64,000 bases of DNA from UPXZ01 sp964634605 (GCA_964634605.1 CAZWLJ010000002.1:1-64000); one strand, 5' to 3'. Shown: positions 17,246 to 26,263, counted from the stretch's first letter. The notes: generated from the letters alone by a model not told the origin. Translations and numbers: made by a program.

Positions 17246-17866
17246 TTAGAAATGATAGGCAACGCCTATTTTCATGTCGTTGTTTTTCCATACTCCATCA
17301 GAATTATTCCTGTCGAGCATTCCCCAGTCGTAACTGAAACGAACAGACATTTGATTGAACTTGAGACCGGCTCCGGCCCCTAACTGAAGGTCGAACGGTG
17401 AATAAAGCTTTTTACCATCTGTCATCTCGTATTTATAGATGTTTTCACTTTCCACGCTTCCGGTTGTAAACGCAGCTAAAGACACAGATCCTTTTGTAAC
17501 CTGTGATAGAGCATAGTTGAAGTTAGGACCGGCAAACACAAATGCTTTAACAGCACCACTTAAAGGAAAAGTTGCAGCCAGTCGTACAGGTAAATCTAAC
17601 CTGTGAGCGGTAGTGGTAACATCAGCAACTTCAAAATAACCCTGATTGCCTGTCAGATAATTATACAACAAACCATACTGAAGACTTACTTTGCCCTGAA
17701 TTGGCATATTATACACCAAACCAACGTGGAATCCGTTAAGCGTAGCATCATGTTCCACATCTTTCGAGTTGCTATAACCGGCTTGTATGCCTACCTGTGC
17801 GCTTGCAATACCTGCTGACAAAATGACAGCTAAAACTAATAACGAGATTTTTCTAATTGTTTTCAT
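17246..17866 (-). CDS. Outer-membrane beta-barrel protein, copy 3
   Basis: This 206-residue protein has a clear signal peptide (cleavage near ASAQ) and a barrel ending GVAYHF. It shares GLLYNYLTGNQ, DLPVRLAATFPLSG, FAGPNFNYALS, LQLGAGAGLKF and RFSYDWGMLD with copies 1 and 2. It is the shortest and probably the most compact member of the triplet. No exact -7 consensus is visible upstream; a 6/8 match (GATTTTTG) occurs near 17920. The role is unknown; an adhesin- or OmpX-like surface barrel is possible. Confidence 0.85.
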   Translation of the reverse strand: MKTIRKISLLVLAVILSAGIASAQVGIQAGYSNSKDVEHDATLNGFHVGLVYNMPIQGKVSLQYGLLYNYLTGNQGYFEVADVTTTAHRLDLPVRLAATFPLSGAVKAFVFAGPNFNYALSQVTKGSVSLAAFTTGSVESENIYKYEMTDGKKLYSPFDLQLGAGAGLKFNQMSVRFSYDWGMLDRNNSDGVWKNNDMKIGVAYHF

Positions 17867-18011
17867 AATTTTTCCTATTTAGTTGATATTTTAAAAAACA
17901 TAATGGCTAAAAACCAAAAATCGTGCCAATAATCATTTATTTTGACATATAACATGCCTCAGCACATATTCTCAGTGCCTCTTATATGAGAATACGGGTA
18001 TTGAATGACGT

Positions 18012-18064
18012 AAAAAAAAAAACAGGCAACATCATTAGCTTTTACACTATGAAATGTTGCCTGT
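18012..18064 (-). terminator. Rho-independent terminator of the OmpA-family gene
   Basis: An 11-bp perfect stem ACAGGCAACAT/ATGTTGCCTGT with a 21-base loop is followed on the minus strand by ten T residues. It lies 54 bases past the ompA-like stop. Confidence 0.88.
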
Positions 18065-18118
18065 ATTTTATAAAACACTAATAATCGGCTATTCCGATAT
18101 TATCAGATTTACTGAATC

Positions 18119-19276
18119 TTATTTTGAAATTTCAAATTCAACGCGACGGTTAGTCTGACGACCTTCTACTGTACCATTGTCAGCAATTGGTTTTGATTCG
18201 CCAAAGCCATTGGTCATCATAGCAGCCATTGACAAGCCTTTGGATGCCAGGTATTTTTTAACCGAATCAGCGCGTTTTTCAGACAAAGTCTGGTTGTATG
18301 CATCCGGTCCGATATTATCGGTATGACCGTTGATATTCAGCTTGGTCCATGTTTGATTTTCAAGCAAAATTGATGCTACATTGTCAAGTATACCCAGTGA
18401 TTCGTCTGTAAGTTTAGCCGAATTGAAATCAAATTCGATATTTTCGAATGAAGCGCTGATTGTTGAACCGGCTTCTTTGTCTTTCAATCCTTTTACAGCA
18501 TCTTCCAGGTTTTTCAGACGGTTCTGAATATCCATTCCGGCTTTATCAAGTCCATCAAGACGGCTGTTGATTGCAGATGGATCGAATGCGTTTTCAACAT
18601 GCTGAATAACAGGAGCTGGTGCCGGGAAATAATCGGCTGTAGTCATGTCGCGAACATGAGTTTTGCTTCCTGTTCCAAGTTTGAAACGCAAAGTAGCCAT
18701 CAGTGTATTGGCATCGTTGTATTCAATGTAAGGAGACAGCGGAGTGATATATCCACGATAGGTATAATCAAGTCCGATAGCTACTAAAGGACTTACATTA
18801 TATTCCATTGCAGCTCCGGTATAAGCAAGTGCATTGGTTTTGGTAGGCATTGCTGACATACCTCTTACGTATGCTACATCCGGCATCACAAGGTCAGAAT
18901 AACTTGGCAAGCTGAGACCTCCTCCAAAATTGGCATAGAAGTTCAGTTTTGCGCTATTACGTTTCGGGAAAAATAAGTTTGAAAGATTAACTGATGTAAA
19001 TAAACTTGGATCAATGGTTTTTCCTTTGATAGTTGAACGGTTGAAGTTCAGATAGTCCAAATTAAGTCCTACACCTACAATGGGATTGATAGTGTATTCA
19101 AGTGCTGCGCCGGCACCCCAGCTACCGTTGTCAATAAAATCGTCTCCGGCTGGATTGATGTTGAAATAATCAATACCACCTTTAAGTGCAAATGACCAAT
19201 GTGCAGCATCAGTTTGAGCAGATGTGTAAGTAATAGCACTTGCTATTATCATTACGGTTAAGAAAAGTTTTTTCAT
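18119..19276 (-). CDS. OmpA-family outer-membrane protein
   Basis: This 385-residue protein has a signal peptide (cleavage near TSAQ), an N-terminal beta-barrel of about 200 residues and a short coiled-coil hinge (about 225-265, DGLDKAGMDIQNRLKNLEDAV). The C-terminal OmpA peptidoglycan-binding domain (about 270-385) contains INGHTDNIG, NQTLSEKRADSVKKYL and GRQTNRRVEF with the usual conserved Asp/Arg pair. The protein anchors the outer membrane to peptidoglycan. It likely forms its own transcription unit, with a promoter near 19335 and the strong terminator at 18012-18064. Confidence 0.95.
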   Translation of the reverse strand: MKKLFLTVMIIASAITYTSAQTDAAHWSFALKGGIDYFNINPAGDDFIDNGSWGAGAALEYTINPIVGVGLNLDYLNFNRSTIKGKTIDPSLFTSVNLSNLFFPKRNSAKLNFYANFGGGLSLPSYSDLVMPDVAYVRGMSAMPTKTNALAYTGAAMEYNVSPLVAIGLDYTYRGYITPLSPYIEYNDANTLMATLRFKLGTGSKTHVRDMTTADYFPAPAPVIQHVENAFDPSAINSRLDGLDKAGMDIQNRLKNLEDAVKGLKDKEAGSTISASFENIEFDFNSAKLTDESLGILDNVASILLENQTWTKLNINGHTDNIGPDAYNQTLSEKRADSVKKYLASKGLSMAAMMTNGFGESKPIADNGTVEGRQTNRRVEFEISK

Positions 19277-19334
19277 TTTTTTGTTTTTTATTAGCAGTTA
19301 AAATAAATTATGTTGTGTTACATTTAATAATTTA

Positions 19335-19342
19335 CAAAAATA
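19335..19342 (-). promoter_or_regulatory. -7 element (TATTTTTG on minus strand) of the ompA-like gene
   Basis: Exact TAnnTTTG on the minus strand, 59 bases before the gene start, in very AT-rich DNA. Confidence 0.5.
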
Positions 19343-19625
19343 CAATTAATTTTTAACTTATATTCTTTTTTGAGAAAATATTTTAATTACTGATGAAATA
19401 AAAGAAAAAAAAGGAAAATATCAGATTATAAATATCATCAATTATCGATTTTCCCCCGGGTTTGTTGTTGTTAATTCAATATTTCTTTGAAAAAAAACCC
19501 TTTTGCATCAGATTTAAACTTTGAAAATCATTGCAAAATGATGTTAACATAAACTGTATATCCGTGATTTCAGATATCGACTATTTAGGTTCAGAACATA
19601 CTGCAATACATGAGAAACAAATGAA

Positions 19626-19654
19626 CTTAAGAAATGTTTTCAACCTTTCTTAAG
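19626..19654 (-). terminator. Hairpin just past the tmRNA 3' end
   Basis: A 9-bp inverted repeat with an 11-base loop begins 15 bases beyond the mature tmRNA end on the minus strand. No clean T-tract follows, so it may be a processing or weak termination hairpin. Confidence 0.4.
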
Positions 19655-19668
19655 AATTTAACGGAATG

Positions 19669-20064
19669 TGGAGCTGGAGGGAGTCGAACCCTCGTCCAAA
19701 CAAGGAAACAATATGCTTTCTACATGCTTATCTTCGCTTTGATTTTCGAGCAGCAGCAAGACCAAAGCCACCTACTGCCACCTTATCCTTTGTTATTTTG
19801 CTGTCCGCACAAGGCTGCGACCAGCTATCCCCGATTTATCCGCACCTCTGTATCAAATCGCCTCGGGGAGAGGGCATTTGAGAGATGTCCCGTCCAGATA
19901 CCTTGTATCCGGATTAAGCTTGATCTACTATGATTCGATTAAGCAGCAAGAGCGTAATTATTTTCGCCAGTTATTGTTTTGAAATCCGGGATTAACGAGC
20001 CGGCATTCCGACGCTCGACATGCTTACATACCTTTTCTGCCTGCTGTCAAAACCAAACAGCCCC
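19669..20064 (-). ncRNA. ssrA: Transfer-messenger RNA (tmRNA, ssrA)
   Basis: This is a one-piece tmRNA of about 396 nt, acting in trans-translation to rescue stalled ribosomes. The 5' end GGGGCTG (20064-20058) pairs with CAGCTCC (19676-19670), followed by discriminator A; CCA is not encoded. The T-arm GAGGG TTCGACT CCCTC lies just inside the 3' end, and the 5' side shows the conserved GTTTTGACAGC context. The tag reading frame at 19968-19942 encodes GENNYALAA, then TAA at 19941-19939, a typical Bacteroidota degradation tag. It lies 135 bases downstream of rny, separated by the rny terminator. Confidence 0.97.
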
Positions 20065-20138
20065 AAATCGCTTTTTGGAATAATAGAAATTTAACAATTC
20101 TTATGCCAAAACTTCAAAGATTATAACAATCTTTTAAA

Positions 20139-20168
20139 AAATATGTTCAGCAAATGCTGAACATATTT
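20139..20168 (-). terminator. Rho-independent terminator of rny
   Basis: A long near-perfect stem (AAATATGTTCAGCA with its complement) and a 2-base loop is followed by six T residues on the minus strand, 31 bases past the rny stop. Confidence 0.88.
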
Positions 20169-20199
20169 AATTTCAATCACGTATATATCTGTTATTAAG

Positions 20200-21723
20200 C
20201 TATTTAGCATAGCTCACCGCACGTGTTTCGCGTATGACGGTAATTTTCACCTGACCGGGATATGTCATTTCGTCCTGTATTTTTTTGGCAATATCAAATG
20301 ACAAAAGTTCCGTTTCTTTGTCATCCAGTTTTTCAGCGCCTACAATTACCCGCAGTTCCCGTCCGGCCTGGATTGCATATGTTTTGATTACTCCCGGATA
20401 TGAAAGTGCCAGATTTTCGAGATCATTCAACCTTTTAATGTATGCCTCGACGATTTCCCTTCGTGCTCCCGGACGTGCACCCGATATAGCATCGCAAACC
20501 TGAACAATCGGTGCGAGCATACTTTCCATTTCCACTTCGTCGTGATGCGATCCTATTGCATTGCAAATTTCCGGTTTTTCCTTGTATTTCTCTGCCAGGC
20601 GCATTCCGAGCAGTGCATGGGGCAATTCAGGTTCATCGTCGGGTACTTTACCGATATCATGGAGCAATCCGGCGCGTTTTGCCTTTTTTGGATTCAGACC
20701 CAATTCCGATGCCATTGTCGCACACAGGTTAGCTACTTCGCGCGAATGCTGGAGCAGATTCTGGCCGTAGGATGACCGGTATTTCATTTTCCCCACCATA
20801 CGGATTAGTTCAGGATGCAATCCGTGAATACCCAAATCGATGGTTGTTCGTTTTCCGGTTTCGATGATTTCCTCTTCCACCTGTTTGCGAACTTTGTTCA
20901 CTATCTCCTCAATGCGTGCGGGGTGAATTCTACCATCGGTTACGAGCTGATGGAGCGAAAGCCGTGCTATTTCACGCCTTACAGGATCAAAAGCTGAGAG
21001 TACAATTGCTTCGGGGGTATCGTCAACGATTATTTCCACTCCGGTGGCAGCTTCGAGTGCACGGATATTTCGTCCCTCACGACCGATAATCCTTCCTTTC
21101 ACTTCATCGGACTCGATATGAAATACGGTCACCGAATTTTCGATGGCTGTTTCGGTGGCTACCCGCTGAATGGTTTGAACTACAATTTTTTTGGCTTCCT
21201 TATTGGCTGTCATTTTGGCTTCATCCATTATTTCATTGATGTATGACAGGGCATTTGTTTTTGCTTCTTCCTTGAGCGCTTCCACCAGTCTTTCCTTGGC
21301 TTGTTCGGCCGAGAGTCCCGAAATTGCTTCCAGTTGTTCCTTTGCTTGCCGGTTCAGATGTTCTGTTTCACGTTTTTTGTTTTCGAGTGCCGTCAGTTGC
21401 TGCTCCAGACCTTCGGATTTTACATCCACTTCGTTCATTTTTCGCTGAAGTTCGCTCTGGCGCTGATTGAGCTGCATTTCACGCTGCTGTATTTTTACTT
21501 CAGCAGCTTGTACTTTTGCATTTCTTTGCTGCACCTGCTGTTCGTGTTCGGCTTTCAGAGCTATAAACCTCTCTTTAGCCTCTATTTCCTTTTTCTTTTT
21601 GAGCAGGTCGGCTTCCGCCTCCAGTTCTCTTCTGGCTCTTTTATTGAATACTCCGAGCATTAAGTATGCACCGAGGAATCCGAGAGCCAAAGCAACTACT
21701 GCTATTATTACGTAACTAATCAT
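20200..21723 (-). CDS. rny: Ribonuclease Y
   Basis: This 507-residue membrane-anchored endoribonuclease starts mRNA decay. An N-terminal transmembrane helix (residues 3-25) is followed by a long E/K/Q-rich coiled coil (about 28-150). A KH RNA-binding domain follows (around 205-270, with GRIIGREGRNIRALE). Next is an HD-type phosphodiesterase domain (about 320-415) with LLHDIGK and SHHDE metal-binding residues, and a C-terminal YmdA/YtgF region. Length and order are those of the family. The gene follows zapA and the 6S-like RNA candidate on the same strand and ends at a strong terminator. Confidence 0.97.
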   Translation of the reverse strand: MISYVIIAVVALALGFLGAYLMLGVFNKRARRELEAEADLLKKKKEIEAKERFIALKAEHEQQVQQRNAKVQAAEVKIQQREMQLNQRQSELQRKMNEVDVKSEGLEQQLTALENKKRETEHLNRQAKEQLEAISGLSAEQAKERLVEALKEEAKTNALSYINEIMDEAKMTANKEAKKIVVQTIQRVATETAIENSVTVFHIESDEVKGRIIGREGRNIRALEAATGVEIIVDDTPEAIVLSAFDPVRREIARLSLHQLVTDGRIHPARIEEIVNKVRKQVEEEIIETGKRTTIDLGIHGLHPELIRMVGKMKYRSSYGQNLLQHSREVANLCATMASELGLNPKKAKRAGLLHDIGKVPDDEPELPHALLGMRLAEKYKEKPEICNAIGSHHDEVEMESMLAPIVQVCDAISGARPGARREIVEAYIKRLNDLENLALSYPGVIKTYAIQAGRELRVIVGAEKLDDKETELLSFDIAKKIQDEMTYPGQVKITVIRETRAVSYAK

Positions 21724-21759
21724 ATTTGTTTTTTTGTTTTATAAGTGGTTTAAAAATAA

Positions 21760-21832
21760 AAATCGCATTGTATCGTACACTCATTTTCAGCAGAAATCTC
21801 CCTGAGAATAGCAGTACAATCTAATGCGGTAC
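21760..21832 (-). ncRNA. 6S RNA candidate (rod-like hairpin between zapA and rny)
   Basis: The gap between zapA and rny folds, on the minus strand, into a long rod. Bases 21828-21814 (CGCATTAGATTGTAC) pair with 21778-21764 (GTACGATACAATGCG), apart from a 2-by-2 internal loop and one G-U pair. Around 35 bases lie in the central region, and AT-rich, T-rich sequence follows. 6S RNA lies next to zapA in many bacteria and is a rod with a central bubble, so position and shape agree. No covariance model could be run. The alternative is a simple terminator or attenuator between zapA and rny. Confidence 0.45.
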
Positions 21833-21866
21833 AAATTGAATTAAATGTATAAAAAGAGAGCAGATA

Positions 21867-22157
21867 TTAATCCAGCAATTTTTTCAACTCTTTATTAAGT
21901 TCCTCAATTTTTTGAGCCAAAGGTGTTTGATCCTGGTTTGTTGCTTGTTTTGAAACTATCACTGCCAGTTGATATGCTGTCAGTGTGAGAATTTCTTCCA
22001 TGCTCCGCTGGCTGAATTGTTGTCTGTATTGTTCGAGATACTTATTTACTATCTTTTCGGCGTTTCTATATATTTCCTCGTCTTCCCGACGTATATTTAA
22101 CGGCATCCTAACTCCGTTAAGCAATATATTTATTGTAAAAACATCACTATTATTCAT
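21867..22157 (-). CDS. zapA: Cell division protein ZapA
   Basis: This 96-residue cytoplasmic protein bundles FtsZ filaments at the division site. The N-terminal part matches ZapA (VFTINILLNGVRMPLNIRREDEEIYRNAEKIVNKYL), followed by a C-terminal coiled coil (TLTAYQLAVIVSKQ... IEELNKELKKLL). Length is typical (about 100). It starts 4 bases after the stop of the small coiled-coil gene, so the two are translationally close and very likely partners. Confidence 0.92.
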   Translation of the reverse strand: MNNSDVFTINILLNGVRMPLNIRREDEEIYRNAEKIVNKYLEQYRQQFSQRSMEEILTLTAYQLAVIVSKQATNQDQTPLAQKIEELNKELKKLLD

Positions 22158-22161
22158 AAGT

Positions 22162-22455
22162 TTATTCGCTTAGAAGCGCCAAACATTTATCAATTTCCCG
22201 CACTATTTTATTCAGGTGCTGACGGGAGAACTGGCGATTTTCATCGGAACCGCCTAATCCATTTGCTGATTGTAAAAGTGTGTACTCTTTACGCAAATCC
22301 AGGATTTCTTTATGAGCTTCCATCAAATCGTTCTTTTTCCCTTCCAGTTCGGCCGCCAGGCTTTTATTTTTTTCACGCAGTGCCTTTTGTTCAGAAATCA
22401 GTTTTTTAATATTCGATTCAAACTCCCTGATGAGATCTGCATATCGGTTTTCCAT
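22162..22455 (-). CDS. Small coiled-coil protein upstream of zapA
   Basis: This 97-residue hydrophilic protein has a coiled coil through most of its length (about 10-70, REFESNIKKLISEQKALREKN...) and a conserved-looking tail LNKIVREIDKCLALLSE. I do not recognise a named family. Its size, coiled-coil character and tight linkage to zapA (4-base gap) suggest a division-ring helper analogous to ZapB. The ATG at 22455 is chosen over an in-frame ATG at 22509 because the -7 element at 22475-22482 lies between them. Confidence 0.8.
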   Translation of the reverse strand: MENRYADLIREFESNIKKLISEQKALREKNKSLAAELEGKKNDLMEAHKEILDLRKEYTLLQSANGLGGSDENRQFSRQHLNKIVREIDKCLALLSE

Positions 22456-22474
22456 ACTTTTTACTAAATCTCCA

Positions 22475-22482
22475 CAAAAATA
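22475..22482 (-). promoter_or_regulatory. -7 element (TATTTTTG on minus strand)
   Basis: Exact TAnnTTTG on the minus strand, 19 bases before the chosen start of the coiled-coil/zapA unit. Confidence 0.5.
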
Positions 22483-22546
22483 AGATTTTGCTTTGAATAA
22501 AAAAAACAATTTATTTAAATTTAATTAAAATACTGACAAATACAAA

Positions 22547-24217
22547 CTATTTGCCGATTAAATGTTTTGATTTTTCAAGCGCTTCCAGGATGTTGTCGCA
22601 TATATTTTCGCTTCCGATCAGCTTGTCAATGCCGACTTTCTGAAGCACTTCACGCACATTATCATTAACACCTGACAAAAGTATCCTTGTTTTGTCTTTT
22701 TGCGACATTTTAATCAGATTTTCGAGATTGTGGACACCTGTGGAATCAATAAACGGTACTTTGCGCATGCGTATTATCCTGACTTTGGAAGCATCTCCGA
22801 CCTGTTTCATTGTTTCTTCAAATTTATTGGCTACTCCAAAGAAAAACGGACCTTCTATTTCATAAATAGAAACACCCGCGGGAACTTCAAGTTTTTCGTT
22901 CTCCATTCCATCTTCCGGGTAGTCGGATCTATCAACCACATCTCTGATAACAGAAACGGTTGAAACTTCGGATATTCTGCGGAGGAAAAGCAGTACTGCA
23001 AGCAGGAGTCCGACTTCGATGGCTATGGTAAGATCGAAAATTACAGTGAGCAGGAATGTGGCCAGCAACACTGTGACGTCAGATTTTGTATTTCGCATGA
23101 GCGATCTGAAAGTGCGCCATTCGCTCATATTGTAGGCTACTATCATCAAAACCCCTGCCAGGCAAGCCATAGGAATATGTTTGGTAAGTCCTCCCAGGAA
23201 GAATAGAATTAATCCAAGCACTATGGCATGTACAATGCCTGCAACGGGGGTTCTTCCACCGTTGTTAATATTGGTCATTGTACGGGCTATGGCTCCTGTG
23301 GCCGGAATACCACCGAAGAAAGGAGTAATAATATTGGCAACACCCTGTGCTATCAGTTCTGTATTTGAATTGTGTTTGCTGCCAATGACACCATCTGCCA
23401 CTGTAGCCGAAAGCAAAGATTCGATGGCTCCGAGCATTGCAATAGTAAATGCAACGGGTAATAAGGTACGTACAGTATCAAAATCAATCGAAAATTTATT
23501 GGCTTCGGGAATAGCCGGATTGATTACAAAACGGTCACCAATGGTCTCTATGCCCTGTATGCCAAATTTATTTTTCAGAAAATACACTAAAACTGTCATC
23601 ACCACAATGGCTATCAGCGAACCGGGAATTTTTTTCGAGAATCTGGGAGTAAGAGCTATGATGGCAATTGAAAGCACCCCTATCAGGAGCGACCACCAGT
23701 TGATGGAGGAAATGTTCTGAATGTAGACTACCCATTTATGAATAAAGTCTGCCGGAACTTTCTCAATCTGCAGCCCGAAAAGATCTTTTATCTGAGTTGC
23801 AAAAATGGTGAGCGCTATACCGCTCGTAAATCCAACCACGACCGGGAAAGGGATAAATTTGATAATGGTGCCAAACTTCAGAATCCCCATTGCCACCAGC
23901 ATGACACCTGCTATTATGGTTGCAATAGCTAACCCCGTTACGCCGTACTGCTCAATTATTCCATACACAATAACTATAAAAGCACCGGTAGGACCACCTA
24001 TCTGAACCCGGCTGCCTCCGAGAAAAGAAATAATAAAACCCGCTATAATGGCAGTAAAAATTCCTTTCTCGGGCGATACTCCCGAGGCAATACCAAACGC
24101 AATAGCCAGCGGCAACGCTACAATGCCAACAATGATACCGGCCATGAGGTCGGAATAAAATTGTTGTTTGGTGTAATGCCTTAATGTGAATGCAATTTTC
24201 GGATCAAAAACTTTCAT
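22547..24217 (-). CDS. SulP family anion transporter with STAS domain
   Basis: This 556-residue inner-membrane transporter begins with the family pattern around DLMAGIIVGIVALPLAIAFGIASGVSPEKGI. About 12-14 membrane segments follow up to residue 410, including QIGGPTGAFIVIVYGII and the GGIPATGAIARTMTNINNGGRTPVAG block. A cytoplasmic STAS domain follows at about 445-550 (IIRMRKVPFIDSTGVHNLE). SulP proteins carry sulfate, bicarbonate or other anions, and the substrate cannot be told here. It is divergent from ispG with its own promoter near 24316. Confidence 0.95.
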   Translation of the reverse strand: MKVFDPKIAFTLRHYTKQQFYSDLMAGIIVGIVALPLAIAFGIASGVSPEKGIFTAIIAGFIISFLGGSRVQIGGPTGAFIVIVYGIIEQYGVTGLAIATIIAGVMLVAMGILKFGTIIKFIPFPVVVGFTSGIALTIFATQIKDLFGLQIEKVPADFIHKWVVYIQNISSINWWSLLIGVLSIAIIALTPRFSKKIPGSLIAIVVMTVLVYFLKNKFGIQGIETIGDRFVINPAIPEANKFSIDFDTVRTLLPVAFTIAMLGAIESLLSATVADGVIGSKHNSNTELIAQGVANIITPFFGGIPATGAIARTMTNINNGGRTPVAGIVHAIVLGLILFFLGGLTKHIPMACLAGVLMIVAYNMSEWRTFRSLMRNTKSDVTVLLATFLLTVIFDLTIAIEVGLLLAVLLFLRRISEVSTVSVIRDVVDRSDYPEDGMENEKLEVPAGVSIYEIEGPFFFGVANKFEETMKQVGDASKVRIIRMRKVPFIDSTGVHNLENLIKMSQKDKTRILLSGVNDNVREVLQKVGIDKLIGSENICDNILEALEKSKHLIGK

Positions 24218-24315
24218 ATCAATTGAATTATCAAAAAAGTGTTAAACCTTTTATTCTTCTGATTGTTCTATTTGAATCTAAGTACAAACTATCTTCATAA
24301 AATTAATCACGGGTG

Positions 24316-24323
24316 CAAAGGTA
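24316..24323 (-). promoter_or_regulatory. -7 element (TACCTTTG on minus strand) of the SulP gene
   Basis: Perfect TAnnTTTG on the minus strand, about 100 bases before the SulP start. It lies back to back with the ispG promoter. Confidence 0.6.
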
Positions 24324-24340
24324 CTGAAAAAATGTTATTT

Positions 24341-24372
24341 TTTGACTGACATTATACCGAAACATTTATTTG
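24341..24372 (+). promoter_or_regulatory. ispG promoter (TTTG - 20 bp - TTTATTTG)
   Basis: A -33 TTTG (24341-24344), a 20-base spacer and a 7/8 match to TAnnTTTG (24365-24372), ending 25 bases before the ispG ATG. This is the best-spaced promoter of the window. Confidence 0.6.
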
Positions 24373-24397
24373 CCCCATACAAACAGTTTAATTAAAA

Positions 24398-26182
24398 ATG
24401 TGGAAATCAGATCCTTACAATTACAATCGCCGGCCTACAGAAGCAGTAAAAGCAGGTACTATTACTATAGGAGGAAACAATCCTGTGCGACTACAGTCGA
24501 TGGCAAACACCAACACCAATGACATCGGCAGTTCGGTGGATCAATGTCTGCGCCTGGTTGATGCAGGTGCCGAACTGGTAAGATTTACCACTCAGGGAAT
24601 GAAAGAAGTGGAAAGTTTGAAAATAATTCATCAGAACCTGCGAGATAAAGGATGCTATATACCTCTGAGTGCCGACATACATTTCAACGCCAGCGTGGCC
24701 GACTTAGCTGCTCAGCATGTTGAAAAAGTGAGGATAAATCCGGGAAACTACATCAGCGGGATAAAAACAGATATCATTTACGATTATACCGATGAAGAGT
24801 ACCGTCTTGAATACGAAAAGATAAGGACGCGGTTTGTCCCTTTCCTGAATATCTGCAAAACACATGGAACAGCCATACGTATAGGAGTAAATCATGGCTC
24901 GCTGAGCGAGCGCATGCTCAACCGCCGGGGTAATACCGCGGAAGGTATGGTAGAGTCATGCATGGAGTTTCTGCATATCTGTAAGGATGAGGATTTTCAT
25001 CAGGTAGTTATTTCCATGAAAGCCTCAAATACAGTAATGATGATTCAGGGAGTAAGATTGCTGGTTGAAAGGATGGAACAGGAAGATATCCGTTTCCCCA
25101 TTCATCTGGGTGTTACCGAAGCAGGTGATGGTGAGGACGGACGAATAAAATCGGCAGCAGGAATCGGCGCTTTGCTCGCCGAAGGCATTGGAGATACCAT
25201 CCGTGTGTCGCTCAGCGAAGAGCCTGAAGCAGAAATTCCTGTGGCAAGGCTTCTGCGCGATCACATCACGCGGCGGGCAAACCACACTCCGATCACACTA
25301 AAGTCAACCAAACCATTTTACACTGAGCCATTCAGGAGACGCAAGACATACGCTGTGCAAAACATAGGTGGCGAGAATGTGCCGGTTGTAGTATCCTGTG
25401 CGGCCAACAATCCGTCATTGAAAGCAGATTACACATTGAATGGCGAATCAATTACAGGTTTATCAGGGGAAACATTCAACATTTATTGTCCGGAAAATTA
25501 CCACACTGCTGAAGATGAAGTTATTTTTGTGAGAATGAATTATTCACAACTCAATTCAGACATACTCCGGCACCTGAAAAGGAGCAAAAAAACAGTAATA
25601 ATACTTGAATCAACACATATTAATCCGGTTGGTGAACAACGTGCCTTTATCCATACGCTCATAGCCGAAGGTTGCGAAACTCCGGTCATCGTGTCAGGAA
25701 AATACAGTGAGGACAATCCGGAATCGCTGCAAATCAAGTCAGCTGCAGATTTGGGCATTATTTTTGCAGACAAGCTGGCTGACGGTATTTTTGTGGAAAA
25801 TACAGGCAGCGTATCCGGCGAAGATGTTTTATCTGTTTCGTTTGGTATCCTGCAGGCAACCCGCGTACGGGTAAGTAAAACCGAATTCATATCATGCCCG
25901 GGATGTGGCCGCACGATGTTCGAACTCCAAAGCGTGATAGCCCGCATTAAAGAGCGAACCTCGCATCTTACGGGTCTGAAAATCGGCATTATGGGATGTA
26001 TCGTGAACGGTCCCGGTGAAATGGCCGATGCAGATTACGGGTATGTGGGTGCAGCTCGCGGAAAAGTCAGTTTGTATAAGAAGCACGAATGTATCGAAAA
26101 AAACGTTCCTGCAGAAGAAGCCGTCGAAAAACTGATTGATCTGATAAAAGCAAATAATGACTGGCAAGAACCTGAAAAGTGA
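24398..26182 (+). CDS. ispG: (E)-4-hydroxy-3-methylbut-2-enyl diphosphate synthase IspG (long form)
   Basis: This 594-residue enzyme of the MEP isoprenoid pathway reductively converts MEcPP to HMBPP using a [4Fe-4S] cluster. The N-terminal TIM-barrel domain (about 1-290) carries VRLQSMANTNTND and ADIHFNAS. The C-terminal domain carries the cluster cysteines in ISCPGCGRTMFEL and MGCIVNGPGEMADADYGYVG. It is much longer than E. coli IspG (372) because of an extra domain (about 300-490) between them. That three-domain form is known from Bacteroidota, Chlamydiae and plants. It has a well-spaced promoter just upstream. Confidence 0.97.
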   Translation: MWKSDPYNYNRRPTEAVKAGTITIGGNNPVRLQSMANTNTNDIGSSVDQCLRLVDAGAELVRFTTQGMKEVESLKIIHQNLRDKGCYIPLSADIHFNASVADLAAQHVEKVRINPGNYISGIKTDIIYDYTDEEYRLEYEKIRTRFVPFLNICKTHGTAIRIGVNHGSLSERMLNRRGNTAEGMVESCMEFLHICKDEDFHQVVISMKASNTVMMIQGVRLLVERMEQEDIRFPIHLGVTEAGDGEDGRIKSAAGIGALLAEGIGDTIRVSLSEEPEAEIPVARLLRDHITRRANHTPITLKSTKPFYTEPFRRRKTYAVQNIGGENVPVVVSCAANNPSLKADYTLNGESITGLSGETFNIYCPENYHTAEDEVIFVRMNYSQLNSDILRHLKRSKKTVIILESTHINPVGEQRAFIHTLIAEGCETPVIVSGKYSEDNPESLQIKSAADLGIIFADKLADGIFVENTGSVSGEDVLSVSFGILQATRVRVSKTEFISCPGCGRTMFELQSVIARIKERTSHLTGLKIGIMGCIVNGPGEMADADYGYVGAARGKVSLYKKHECIEKNVPAEEAVEKLIDLIKANNDWQEPEK

Positions 26183-26263
26183 ACATTATCGGATTATTGA
26201 TTTTTTTTTACTGAAAGATAATTACACAATTAAACAGATACATAACTTAAAAAAAATGAAGAA

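Larger units (their letters stand above)
19277..19668. other. Gene-free stretch between tmRNA and the ompA-like gene
   Basis: These 391 AT-rich bases hold the ompA promoter near 19335 and a CTTAAGAAA/TTTCTTAAG inverted repeat at 19626-19654. I see no reading frame with a plausible start and coding character, and nothing else. Confidence 0.6.

Noticed and set aside
19634..19933. Open frames over the tmRNA on the plus strand
   Set aside because: They lie on the complement of a clear tmRNA gene with acceptor stem, T-arm and tag frame.
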